Source: Melieria omissa (lineage: Eukaryota > Arthropoda > Insecta > Diptera > Ulidiidae). From it: 64,000 bases of DNA. Each line of letters begins with the position of its first letter. Within the stretch, counting starts at the first letter, position 1. Shown piece by piece: positions 36,795 to 48,249 of this stretch. The translations under genes were made by a program, and so were the position numbers. The notes beneath the pieces are model-generated. The model made no database searches and was not told the origin of the DNA. It saw nothing but the letters and a program-made list of their open reading frames with translations. The DNA is taken from NCBI GenBank assembly GCA_963971225.1, contig OZ020267.1:116260936-116324935 (forward strand), given 5' to 3'.

Positions 36795-38530
36795 TACCTA
36801 TGTGTAAATGAACGTAGATTTTGCACCCATATCTGGTTATCTGATTCACTAATGAAAGTTTCCAGAGGTTTTATTCTCATGTTTAGCTACACACATAAGT
36901 AAAATGGCTCAACACAGAAAATAAATGTTTTGATGGCGCCGTGCTGTCGCAAATGCGTACGACTTCAATTGACGAGTTCGCCGTGCAGCTTCCGCAAATA
37001 CTAAATTTTGCCAGCACTTATCCAACAAGTCATTACGGCAACCTCTTTTGCGTGGTGGAAGCACGAACGCAGCGCAGTGTGCTGTCTGCAGTACTCTGTC
37101 TGTGCTTTGTTGCTCACAATTGGGCGTAATTATTTTCATGATCGGGTGCATGACCAGTCGCAAAGTAGGAAATGTTATCCGGCATTATGAGCATTTTATG
37201 TAAACACGGTGCTATCAAGATGCGAATATGAAATCGCTTAATCATAAGCAGCCTCAGCAGCAGTCGGGACAACAGCAAACGCCATGGCAATGGCAACAGT
37301 TGAAGGAAGCGCCTTTGGGCGCTCTGGCTGCCCAGTCAATGTCGCAAGGCGACCAGCCAAGTTGCAAATGATTTGAATTTTGATACTGCTGACGTAGATG
37401 TGGACCGGCGTTTTTAGCATTCGTGTGAGTGCCGCTGCTCCGGTTGGCCGATTCCGTTTGCGCGCATGATGGCGTTGATGTCAGCCGTCGTGGCAGTCAC
37501 TGTTGGTGACAGGAAGTCAATGACAACCGCCGCTGGCAATGGTAACATGGGTAGATGCAGCAGCAGCAGCTCCAAGTGTGCGCACGGCGGATGAGCGGGC
37601 CATCTGAAGGACACACACCATGGCACAACGAATGACAGCAGTGCTGCTACTGATGCTACCGTAGATTCAGCAACAGTGTTAGTGTGCTGCATACACAGAT
37701 CGCACACTGCAATATGGCTGGGCATGGTGCGCGGTCTGGCTGCAGCCCAAAAAAGGATACACACACGCACAGCGCTCGAGAATGGGGCAAATTTTGCAAA
37801 TTCGCATACTGCGCTGTTGCTGCTCTCCGTTCCGTACGTCGTCGTACATTCATAGCTCGAGGTTATCTGGCGCAACCATCGAGATTGATTGCAGTCATAA
37901 TGGACGACATTAACGGCAACCATGGCAGCTTCGGCCAGAGTCTGCGTCGTGCCTGGCACAGCGACAACCGCGACGACCTCAGTGCAGCTTTTTCAAGCGC
38001 TGACACAACCAACTAACAACACCAGCATTTGCTGTCATTTCGAAGCGGGCACAGCTTGTTGCAGAGGCGTTCGGTAGACACATCCTGCGGGAGCGTGGCG
38101 CACTCTCGCGTCGACATCGATAGCTCCGACTAAGCGTATTTGCATAGGTGCTAGGCGGCTGACGCGTACACGAGTCGCGCACACAGCAAATGCCAGGCGC
38201 AGACAACCGATGCAGCCGCGAGTAGTTGATGCATGCTACTGCACAGTCCCCTCCCGAGGAAATTGATTAACAGGCACCTTGGAGAAAAATTAGGAATGTG
38301 CCAAGTAGTCGCCAATGCAAACCAGCCACAAACCAACCACAGTCAAATTAAAATATTTATAAATTCAAACAGCCACAGCAGTGTCGCGTCACGGCCCGCA
38401 CACATTCAAGACAACAGCGACACGGCCACACAACTTCAAGATGTCGTCGGCTTCCACCATCACAGTGTAGTCAACTATGTGATAACAATGAAAGCGGCAG
38501 CAACGTCATCACAATCAGAGTTTGAGATCC
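36795..38530. other. Non-coding host sequence, no gene recognised
   Basis: GC-richer DNA with CAG/CAA-type low complexity. Frames up to 181 codons (37414-37959, minus) are cysteine-rich and show no domain. I see no element boundaries. Confidence 0.5.
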
Positions 38531-38535
38531 TAATA

Positions 38536-39129
38536 TGGCGTTCAAACTGACGACTTAAACGTGTTTAATGAGCTTAAACAAGTTAAATGAACAAAACCAG
38601 TTCGAAAACCTGTTTATTCACATGCAATTGTTGTTGGAAATTAAACGTGTTAAACCATTTAACAAGTTTTGAACGAGTTTAGTGCAGGGTTGTATCCGAA
38701 AGCTTTTTATGAAAAAGCTTTTTTACCAACGAAACACAACTATTCATGTATGAAACACATCCCTTAAAATTCAGCTGTCATTTCATCAAAACAAAACCAA
38801 GAAAAAAATTGAAAATGTGAAAATTTTCAAATGAATGAAAATAATCGTTTTGCTCGCACTGCTTTCATTCCATTCATCGCCTTTTTATGGCAGCTGACTA
38901 CAAGACGTCTAATATTTGGACGAAGTTGAGTATGTTACGGTGGATTGTGAAATATGCGCCAATATTTCGCTCGAATCATGCTCCCAGCATATCAGTTCAC
39001 AAAAATATTTATTTGTTGTTTGTAAACAAACAGCTGTCAAATTAAACTTCATTGAGCAGTCTGGACGGTTGTGTTCAACAAAAAGCTCTTTTCACTTAAA
39101 CTAGTTAAAATGAGTCAGTTTAAACGCCA
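38536..39129. mobile_element. TA-flanked MITE (594 bp)
   Basis: The inverted termini TGGCGTTCAAACTGA and TGGCGTTTAAACTGA differ at one base and have TA at both outer edges (38534-38535 and 39130-39131). The subterminal DNA is rich in GTTTAA/TTAAAC repeats. It has no coding capacity. The superfamily is unclear; a TA target suggests Tc1/mariner-like mobilisation. Confidence 0.7.
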
Positions 39130-39131
39130 TA

Positions 39132-40849
39132 TAAACAAAAATTGTTTAATGCTTATGCCTTCCCTTTTTTAAGCATTGTTTTAAGCATTAAAACAAATGG
39201 CAATGTGTAATAATTTTTAGAACTAGCAAATTTCAACTGAAATACTTAAACATTTGTAAATGTTCTTCAATTCACACCGAAAAACTAAGAAAAGTAAGTA
39301 CCATTCAAAATATGTCTTTTGAAGCAGTGATGCCAATTGCTTCGGTTTTGTCGCCTACGAAATAGAAAATAGCTGTACGCTTGGCGGTTGGCGAACGTTC
39401 TGATTCTAAATTTTAACAGATGCGGTCGTGTCGCTGTCGTCGATTATGTGTTCGGGGCACCATTGCTGCATCTTCGCACTGCAGCCGACGTGGGCGCATA
39501 GCGGCGGACCGATCACGTTGGTCGGATTTATTGGTTGGTTGGTATTTATATGCAAATGAGAGCGGATGCAAGCGAATACAATTCGCAGTCTTCTTTGTGA
39601 TTAACGTCAAAGGCCGAAAAATATAGACTCAAAATGAAGAATCTTTAGTGTATTTTAGATAATTTTCCTGCTGCAATTTTATCGTGTTTTCAGTGTTGGC
39701 CTCGTAGCGTTCAATGCGTCTTGTTTTTTTTAGTCATGACCACGTTTTCACGTTTGTATATGTTAAAACTTATTACATTGAAGAATTTTCAAAAAGCGTA
39801 AAATTGGGAAAAATCACCGTTAACATGAAATGCTACTTTTCGTTGGTCTCTATTAATCACCACTAATATTTAGTCATATTTAAGTTAGCGACTATTATTC
39901 GCGCCAATGCTTTGCAATTACGCTTTAGCGCGTGTAACTTCAATTCGCTCACACCAATGCACGCGGCGGTGCTGCAAATCCCGTAATTCGAATGCCAGTC
40001 AGACCATACCAGTTCAGCCGATCGCGCTAATCGGCATCTGAGGAGACCTAGGGGAGTATCTGGTGTATCTTATCCGCAGTCGGTCAGCATTCGCCGAAGA
40101 GGCGACTCTGAGCGTATGTGTATGAACACTTGGCTGCCACTTCAGAAACGGCATCTTCAAACCAGGCCACATGAATTATGTTTAACGTTTGGCCAATGCT
40201 ACCACAGCTGGCAGCGCGGAAAAAGGGGGACTGCGCAACCGGGCGGGCGCAGTTATGCGTGTGCGCGACAGTGGAAAATATTTGCGATGTCAAACGCCAC
40301 AACGTAACAGTCAAATAAGAACGGTAGTTGATTTATTTTACCAGCTAATGAAAAATTTAACACCCTCTAAATTTCGTACGTTGCGAGAGCAATTTGAAGG
40401 AACCAAAGCACCTAATCGATCACTCGCAGCGTATTGTAGAACCAACGAAAACACTGACAAGCGCGAAATGGGTGCGGCCGCTGTCGGTGTCGGCCACCTA
40501 GTGGCTGTCGTCTCGAACGCTAATGAGGAAACGACCGATCCGCGGGAGGCGCAAAATTGAAACAAGTCAGTCGTGGCTCATTTTAATGACCGACGAACGT
40601 TTTTAGTGCTGCTCACATTTTCATAGCACAAGTTGCAGTGTTTGTCTGAAAGTGCTACACGTTCAACACAAATGACTTTGTTCGTGGTCCAAGTTTGCTA
40701 TTTAAATACATATTTATTTTATTGTGCCTAACAAATTTCGTTCGCCTTTTTAGTAAACTAAAGAAGTTCTTTTAAATATAACAACCAAGTCATCAAACTA
40801 CAAATCGTGAAGCTGTGGCGCTACGATTTGGCAAAGCTGGGACAGCTCT
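39132..40849. other. Non-coding host sequence, no gene recognised
   Basis: Starts AT-rich with a loose GTTTAATGCTT / AAGCATTAAAAC inverted repeat (39147-39200), then mixed sequence. I found no protein similarity. Confidence 0.5.
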
Positions 40850-40857
40850 ATGTACAT

Positions 40858-42869
40858 TAGGCTGGAGTGAAAATGGCCAAAAAAAAATTTTTTTGGAATA
40901 TCAATTCGCTAGATATCTCAAAATGTGCCAATACATCAATAGAAAGCTGTGTAAAAATTAGAAAGAAATTAAACAATTTTTTGATCTCCCATCGCGGCTT
41001 TTAATTTCACAGTATTACGCGACATTAAAGGTAGTCATCTTAAAATTTAGTTAATAATCAAATACCCTTACAATTACAGTATTTAATGATGCCAAAGTTA
41101 TAAACACATGGTATCAACTGCTTAGGAACTTTGGAAAGATGAAATTTGGAGTCACGTCTGTCGTAATGAGATCCGTGAGCTCAGCGTCTGTCATGGCTTT
41201 GATGACGGGAGGTTCCGAAATAGGGCAGACTGCCCAGTCAATCATGTCGAAGTATTCCACGGCGTCGAAGTTAAGTTTTGCGGGAACCTTGAACCTTCGT
41301 ATTTATTCACTGGGGACTGCGGTAGCTCTTGCCTTCATCGCTCGTCGTAAGCCCAACTCACATATATGTGCTCGATGTTCCATCATCATGGCCAGGAGCA
41401 GATTCTACGGTTTAGCAAAGTTCGCGTTACGGTGAATAACGGGGTCAACGATTCCCTTGAGTTTACGGCTGAGGCAACGTGACTTGACGAGCATCTGGTG
41501 AATGTGCCTATCTCCCTCTTTGCATGATGGCTGGGGTTTTGTGCCAAACCACATCCGAGCATATACGCGAATGATAAACGTGACCAACGTTTTTAGATTC
41601 TTGGACGGTTTCTTGTCGCTGACATACAATTGGACGATTTGATTGGCCGACGCGTCGTTAGCCATCGTGAATGATTCAGGCACCCAGGGTTCCCACTGCC
41701 AGATCGACGCTACATTCACCTTTGCTGATGCTATTGCACATTTCCAGTAGATACCGCTTATTTGTGCTCAACTCATTTGGGTTCACATTGGAGAGTTGCT
41801 CGGCCAGTTTAACTGGTTGATATGAGGAGACAGGCTGTTCGCTATATGTCATTAGCCGCTTTCCGATAGATCCAGAGAATCCATGAGGGCCTGTAGTCCC
41901 GCCATCAAGTGACTGGAAGAGATTGCGCAAGGGCAGCTCATTGGCATGGAGTAGACATGTCAGCCACTGCAACGAATAACGCCCGATTTTTGTCCCGTGT
42001 TTACTTTTGTGCCGTCACACCCGACAACTTAAATATTTTCTGTCTTCGCATTTCACTCTTTGAAATTAGCGACTAATGACTCATGACTAGCGACTGGCTG
42101 ACTTTGCTGCAGCCTGATGACGGAGACGTATGACTGAAGTACGAAGAACCCGGCTGTGCGTTGATGGTTATGTGTTCTTCCGATATGGTTTTTCTGTGGT
42201 ACTTGTTGTCGACGTTGAGAACTTGTGTCAAAGTTTTATTCTTGCGGCGATCGAAGAATAGTCCATCTATGCCCTTGTGAGTGTGGTCAAACTGGTCGTC
42301 TTCGTTCTGCCTCAGTTCCTTTCGAATTTTACTGCGTTCTCGACAGATTATGCTTCGGTCAATTATTTTGGATCGGTCGTTGGGTGATTCGAGACCAAGA
42401 TCATGCAGAACTGATGTTGCTAATACAGCAGCCGATCTGTCCGAAACTCCGGTCCGATCACAAGCTATAGCGGGGGAAGGCAGAGAGAAAGTCATTTTTT
42501 GACATTGGCGATCCTGATTTGGCTTACTTTTGACTGATTCTCTATCTGGAATGTACTCATCGACAGTAACATTGTCAGACGAGTCCGATCCAAGTTTTTG
42601 TTCGCTCAATCGGGACTGCTACAATAAATAACTTAAAAACCGCAAACCTAAAGCAAAGGTTACTGAGATTTATTTTGAATCCTTAACTGAGTTGAAAATA
42701 CGGCTTTCACTTCTTTTGATGAAAAACAATTATTTCAATTAGGTGATGGGCGATCAAGGAGATGTTAGAAACTAATACAATTTTGCAGGATTGGTACTAT
42801 GGACATTTGGCACACTTCCAAAATACTAGCTTCTACAAATTTTAAAATCGAGTTTTTCACTCCACCCTA
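40858..42869 (-). mobile_element. DNA transposon with 8-bp target duplication and TAGGGTGGAGTG ends (2012 bp)
   Basis: An exact 8-bp duplication ATGTACAT flanks the element (40850-40857 and 42870-42877). The inverted ends are TAGGCTGGAGTGAAAA and TAGGGTGGAGTGAAAA, one mismatch. An 8-bp duplication with TAGGG-type ends fits the hAT group broadly (P elements also make 8 bp but have CATG-type ends). It encodes a decayed minus-strand protein of a repeat family that is abundant in arthropods. Confidence 0.88.
41114..42609 (-). pseudogene. Decayed transposon protein of a widespread arthropod family
   Basis: Read from 42609, the pieces in order are GIDGLFFDRRKNKTLTQVL, ISEEHITINAQPGSSYF, GCDGTKVNTGQKSGVIR, LQWLTCLLHANELPLRNLFQ and SLDGGTTGPHGFSGSIGKRL. 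After these come KTLVTFIIRVYARMWF, LKGIVDPVIHRNANFAKP, a TAG, NLLLAMMMEHRAHICELGLR, and SEPPVIKAMTDAELTD. I recall this motif order (CDGT.VNTG, LHANELPLRHLF, IDPVIQRN.FFAHPEN) from many unnamed multi-copy arthropod proteins; its biochemical role is not something I can state, though transposase is the natural guess. Breaks seen: at least two frame changes near 41960-42080 and stops after FAKP and AVPSE. Confidence 0.7.
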
Positions 42870-43047
42870 ATGTACATTTGTCTAGCTGCGCAAGGAGAGT
42901 AAGTTCGGGTAATGTGATATGGTCGGGTAATGTGATATACATAGGTGCTTATTTCACAAGTGTGTTGAATTTTTTAAAAATTAACATTTTAAAACATCAT
43001 AACAGCTTAAAAACTCGTCCTGCATGATTTTGGATGTGTTTGCTTAA

Positions 43048-43729
43048 GGGGGGCACTCCATGAAATGGTTTCAAAAAATCAATTTTTTTTTTGCTTTAAT
43101 CGAAAGATATATTATCCGAGAACATTATTGCAAAGTTTCAAAGTCGAACTCTGAAAACTTTCGGAGACACAGTTCTTTTCATCGACGCATACCGAATAAC
43201 TTTGGAACGCGTTTCCTCATAAACACGTTTTTGTAGTCCGTCCACATGATTAAAAAAACGACTGAACCGATCTACACGAATATATACTCGTTTTGTAGGA
43301 TATTGAACAGAGAAGTGCATGAACCTCTGAAATCTATTAATAATAAATAAATTAATTTTTCTTAATAAAAACAAGTAAGAAAAACGAACTTTTTTGTAGT
43401 TTATATAGCTTTGTTGCTAAATTTTGAAAATTTTTATAGTTTTTGAGGTTCACGCACTTGCAACAAGCCTGCTGATTAATTTGATATATAATTTGTGTGT
43501 TTCAGACTTTAACTTCGGACGGCATCGTGTGGACGGGAAGACGTCTTTTTTTAAACTAAGCCTCGGAAGATGTTTGCCATTTTTAATTTTTTTTATGTAT
43601 AACTTTTTTTTTGAACTTTTAACTAATACCTACAGATATTCCAAACGGATTGTTCCTGTCTCTTTCTTTTTTTGTACAGTAAAATAAAGAAAATTGGTCA
43701 TTTTTTTAGCGTTTCATTGAGTGCCCCCC
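43048..43729. mobile_element. TTAA-flanked element with GGGGGGCACTC ends (682 bp)
   Basis: TTAA is at 43044-43047 and 43730-43733. The inverted ends are GGGGGGCACTCCATGAAA and GGGGGGCACTCAATGAAA, one mismatch. The interior is AT-rich with no transposase similarity. By target site it is piggyBac-mobilised, but its end sequence differs from the CCCT-ended elements elsewhere in the window. Confidence 0.85.
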
Positions 43730-43879
43730 TTAAATAGTTTACAGTCAGTGTGATGAAGTTCTTTGAGTAGTGCTTGCACAAGTTTTTGATCATAAAGTTT
43801 AGAAGCATAAAAGGTAAAAAAAAATATTATTAGCCTGCGAGGTACGCTCTTTTTAACGAACTTTGTATACAGAAATGTA

Positions 43880-44843
43880 AGGGAGAGGGCTGGGTTGTGA
43901 ACCAGGCTGGGTTGTGAACCATTACCGTTTTTTCTTTCCCTAATTGACATATCGCCAATCTTTCAACGGTCAAGTTTGTCTTATGATATGACTCTGCTTT
44001 TGTGGTTACACCGAAGTGAAAACACGTATTGCTTGTGACAGCTACAGACATCGTGTTTGAAAATCGACTGCGAAAACTTGTTTGCTTTTTTTAAAGTGCT
44101 ATCCAAGTGACTGAAGTTATTGCAAAAATGTAAGTGTAACACATATTTATTTAGGGTATTGATTATATTTTACGATCCAATATTTGTTTATGTTGAACTA
44201 TGATTGGAAGTGTCGTTATTTTAAAAGTTTACAAAATGGCATCGTGGTTGGGCTGTGAACCACTGTGGGGGCTGGGTTATGAACCACCTGTTTTTCGGAC
44301 CACATTTGCACTAGGGCGGTCAAATATCGCCGGATTTATTAAAATAAAGTAATTTTATGTAATGTCACTCGATTTCCGTGAGTTCACTTGAAGTGGACCA
44401 ATGCGAGAACGCGTTCGTATTTCAGCAAACATTGCGACACCGATTAGGATGAAAAAAAAACAAATATTGAGCACTTGAATTCATTGCGATTTTTTGGCCT
44501 AAGTGGCGTCATTATAACCTTTTTTCACCTCTTGAGCCATCCTGATTAAATAAATTTACAACTTATATCAAAATTATGGGTGTTTTCTTCGTATTTTCTG
44601 ACTTTAATTGCGATTTGTCAGATGGTTCACAACCCAGCCACTTTTTTGGAAAAGCGAAAAATCACGTCCTTAGAAAATTGGACGTAGAGAGTTAAATGTT
44701 AATCAAAACGGTAATCTGTCTTCAGAACAAATTTGCGCGTTATATTTACCTTTCCAGCGGTATCTTAGATTTTTCGATATATTTATTCTGTGAAAAGTTA
44801 GAGCCAAAAAACAAAACCCGGTTCACACCCCAGCCCTCTCCCT
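43880..44843. mobile_element. TA-flanked MITE with reiterated GGGCTGGGTTGTGAACC motif (964 bp)
   Basis: The inverted ends begin AGGGAGAGGGCTGGG and match over 25 bases with one mismatch, with TA outside (43878-43879 and 44844-44845). GGCTGGGTTGTGAACC or close variants occur at 43888, 43905, 44246 and 44270, and inverted at 44622 and 44820. The terminal motif is therefore repeated internally in both orientations. It has no coding capacity. Confidence 0.82.
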
Positions 44844-45234
44844 TATATATGCCTAATTGTACAATATTTGAAGTGGAATAATCTCAAAAATCTGTTATGG
44901 TTACGTTTTAGATTAAAAAAACCTATGAAATCATGTTTTTCGATACAAATTTAAAAAAAAAAAATTAGAATCACGTCTCTAATCATTTTTGATTTTGAGT
45001 ATTTTCACCAAGTCTGAAACTAATAGGTCTGTTAAATAACGTTTTTTTGGGTATATCACATTGCCCGCCCATGATATATCACATTACCCGCCACTTTTAT
45101 CAGACGGCAATATTTGGATATTTTGATTTGTAATTAAAAAACTTGTCAACAGTTCATTTTAAAGAGTTAATAATCTTAGATATACTAAATAATGCGTCAG
45201 TGAGAAGTTTTAGACCAAAAAAAGTGTCTTTTAA

Positions 45235-45317
45235 CCCTTTCCGACATGAAAATAACAGCGCGCTGTATAAATTGTATGGGCTGTAGTCCAATATATTGGA
45301 CATTGTGACTGAAAGGG
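45235..45317. mobile_element. Very short TTAA-flanked element (83 bp)
   Basis: TTAA at 45231-45234 and 45318-45321 with CCCTTTC inverted ends, the same first seven bases as the element at 2725. Only 83 bases long, so possibly a deletion product of that family. Confidence 0.5.
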
Positions 45318-45321
45318 TTAA

Positions 45322-47609
45322 GGCAAAGTGTGTCGGGAATCTCTGCTGGTCGCACAGTCAGTGTCCTCTCATTATTGCACTGAACAGAAAGAATATAAAT
45401 GTAACGCGAAAAAACTATAACAATAATTCGCAATTATGTGCGAAATGCAGCTGCAGCCCAGTTCGCCAACCAAATGCCGCCGCTTGCTACTTGCCTCCTG
45501 ATGCTGGCGACAAAAGTGGCGGCTGCTGTCGCTGTCGTTGTCGCTCCCCTCGCTCGCTTTTCCCTCAGTGCTTGTGGAAAAACTCAACTGGCAACTGCCA
45601 TCGCATTACAAAGTTTTCCCTCCTCAGCTCAAGCGCACAGTTTGTGTTTGTTTTTGTTTTACGCGCAGCAAATAAGCAACACAATAAGAACAAATCACTT
45701 TTGATGCTAAATTTCCGCAATGCTGGCGGAGAAAATACGAAAGACAACAAAAACGAACCCGGAAGTGGAGCGAAAAAATTTCAAAAGCAGTAAAAGTTAA
45801 GTTCTTGCGCTCCTTGCTGCTACGCTTCATAATCCCGAAGCTGATTATGCGCCACAAACGCTGCAAGCAAATTGTCTGGCCGCTTCGGTGGCAACACGAC
45901 GTCTGACACTTTGGTAGCAACAGTTTAACTTTGCACCGCTGTGTTTCGTTCATTTGCACTCGTCGCACAATTCAACGGCTGGTACTCACCTGTAAGAGAA
46001 GATAAGAGTTTCGATTAGTTCAGGGTGGGATTGCCCGGCGGGGCCGGCATTAAACTTCAAGGTTTCGCAAAGAAAAAATTAATTATTATTTTTCCGAGGA
46101 TTACGCAACAATGCGACGGCCGCTGCCCACTTGGCTTGTGCCCCTGTCGTGGCAAGGGGTTTGGTCACGGCCGCTTTGCCACGGACAGCGGCAGCACAGC
46201 AACACTGACAGAAGATTTCCCCCGAGTTGGGGCAATTTACTGCGCACTGCAAATGTAGCGAATAAACTCCGCACAGTAGGGTGCCAAGTGCTCCATGCAG
46301 CATTCAACACACCGTGCATTTGCAATTTTTCCAGGGTTTCTTTCTCTCGCCCGTTCCTATTATTATTTTTAGCACATTCGGGCCTGCGATTTAAATATCA
46401 TACAATGCAGCATTTGACTAAACTTCAAAAGCACCAGCACCGACACTGGCATGGCAGCAACAACCTTGGCCACAGCCCCGCGTGGTTGCAACTCCAAGCA
46501 GAGCCTTGCACCATTGGACTGCCGGCCCGAACAATACTAACAGGAAGTGGCAAGTGGCTGCATAAAGACTGCACTTGCAGCAATAATAATAACAAAAACA
46601 ATCATGGCATCAGCAGCGGTAGTAGTGAAATTGTTATGTCGCCTGAAAAAACTCGGCTGGACGAAAAACGTTCAAGCGACAGCGCAGTCGACCTGGCTGG
46701 ACCGAAAGTGTCAAAGTTTGCTTCAAATTATCGCATTCATTACTTTGGCTGCAGGCGAGGCACGGCGAGCAGTGGCTGGACCCGACAGACAGTTAGCTGG
46801 CCCGATAGGCAGCCAGACACTCAAGCAGGCCGCACGCCATCCGCCGAAGGTGTTGCGCGCAGCCAAGTTTAAGGGTTCCTTCGCTTCCCACCGACTATCC
46901 CCACACACCATAGCACTAAACTGGCAATTCCAAACCAACGTAACTGTCAATAGCAACAGCAACAACAGCGACGACGATGACGATAGCAATTTGCCTGCTG
47001 TGCCGCAGTCGCACGTAAATGATGTGCGGCCATGTTGCATTTGGCAGCGTTTAAATTTCCTACTCGGAAGTCAATTTCAATGTTGCGTGCTCGACTTGGG
47101 ATTTTGCGCTGGGTTCCTTGCTGTTTGGCTCCGTCGTTGGTTTCGCTGGTGTGTTGTTGTTCCAACTTTAGTGCGAAAATTGGAGCCAACTTTGTTTTCA
47201 TTTGGCAGCGACGCTGCGGTAGGCGCAAGTGCCGCGCCCCCGGCAGGACATGGATAAATGGAATGTTTCAGCAAAAGGGCTAACAAGAAGGCATCAAGAC
47301 AGCGCTAACCATCTCCACACCGTCTTGCGAGGTTCAAAAGCGAACGAAAGGTGCAGAGTGCGGCCAGATAAGCGGGCCAAGGCAAACGGACGAAGCGAAT
47401 AATGATAAGTAAACGCGAAAAATTGATTGCAAAAATTTAAGCAACCTAATTTGTGATAATAAATAAAAAAAAGCAGAACTAAACCGAATATCGACAGGTG
47501 CAAACCAATTTCAAATGTTCCACTAAAAAATTTAAGATGGGCTGTATTTCGTTCTGTTGAAATATATGTCCAGCTACTGTTCGCACGGATCGTGTATTCA
47601 TTGTGCATA
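45322..47609. other. Non-coding host sequence with stop-poor segment
   Basis: Two overlapping plus-strand open frames (46111-46872 and 46547-47257) are long but have low-complexity, Cys/Arg/Ser-rich composition and no domain. The segment holds a putative ratchet splice site at 45990 on the minus strand. Confidence 0.5.
45981..46010 (-). other. Putative recursive (ratchet) splice site
   Basis: The minus strand reads CTCTTATCTTCTCTTACAG followed at once by GTGAGTACC, with the junction between 45990 and 45989. A strong pyrimidine tract and acceptor with a near-optimal donor at the same point fit the ratchet-point consensus of long fly introns. The orientation matches dnt. With the site at 19211 it would split the intron into steps of roughly 27 and 19 kb. 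Confidence 0.5.
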
Positions 47610-47611
47610 TA

Positions 47612-48247
47612 TCGCACACGCACTACAAAAGTGACACAACTCAAAATTTGTAATTTTCGAGTTTATGTGTTAATACTGTGCACAATGCATAAATCTAACA
47701 ATCAGCAAAAGCTCAGTATATTTTGTTGTTGTTAACTGTTGCAAAAATACAGTTAGGCCTATCTTAATGTCAGAAGTTTGATGCTATTTGATTGCTGGAG
47801 CTCGATGCAAAAGACTCCTAACTCAAATTGTGTCACTTTTGACGAAATAAATTTTTGTTAAAGTTAATTTTAAGCAAAATTCTTACAATTTTTGTATATA
47901 TTTTTAATTATTGTAATTAATTATGAATTTTCAAAATTTTTTTTCAACTTTTTAATTGTCATTTATAATTATTAAATTCAGAAAAAGTGGCATAACTTGA
48001 AATAATTTGGTAATTATTGAATTAAAATATCATCAAAACCGTCACAACTCAAAATTTTGGATTTTCTAGTGTAAACTCAAAAAAAAATTCTTTAAACTTA
48101 TCATAAAGGATTCAAATCTGTAAGGATTTTCTACCGAACAGTCTATTCGTTATTTAAAAAAAAATGTTTATTTAGCTCAAAACAGTTTTTGCGTTTCCTG
48201 AAAAATCAACAATTTTGAGTTGTGTCACTTTTGTTGTGCGTGTGCAA
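47612..48247. mobile_element. TA-flanked MITE with ~35-bp inverted ends (636 bp)
   Basis: The inverted ends share GCACACGCAC, then ACAAAAGTGACACAACTCAA after one mismatch, and continue for about 35 bases. TA lies outside (47610-47611 and 48248-48249). CAACTCAAAATT also recurs inside at about 48044. The AT-rich interior is non-coding. A short relative is at 36587. Confidence 0.88.
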
Positions 48248-48249
48248 TA

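Larger units (their letters stand above)
42902..45097. mobile_element. Outer element with doubled CGGGTAATGTGATAT termini, containing two other elements
   Basis: The left end has CGGGTAATGTGATAT twice (42906 and 42924). The right end has the complement twice (about 45049-45090, one copy reading CGGGCAATGTGATAT). TA lies just outside plausible tips (42900-42901 and 45098-45099). Between them lie the complete insertions 43048-43729 and 43880-44843, leaving about 550 bp of its own sequence. Tip positions are less certain than the repeats themselves. Confidence 0.6.

Noticed and set aside
46111..47257. Two long overlapping plus-strand open frames (253 and 236 codons)
   Set aside because: They overlap in different frames, are Arg/Ser/Cys/His-rich with poly-Asn and poly-Asp runs from CAA/GAC repeats, and match no family; the segment is simply stop-poor.
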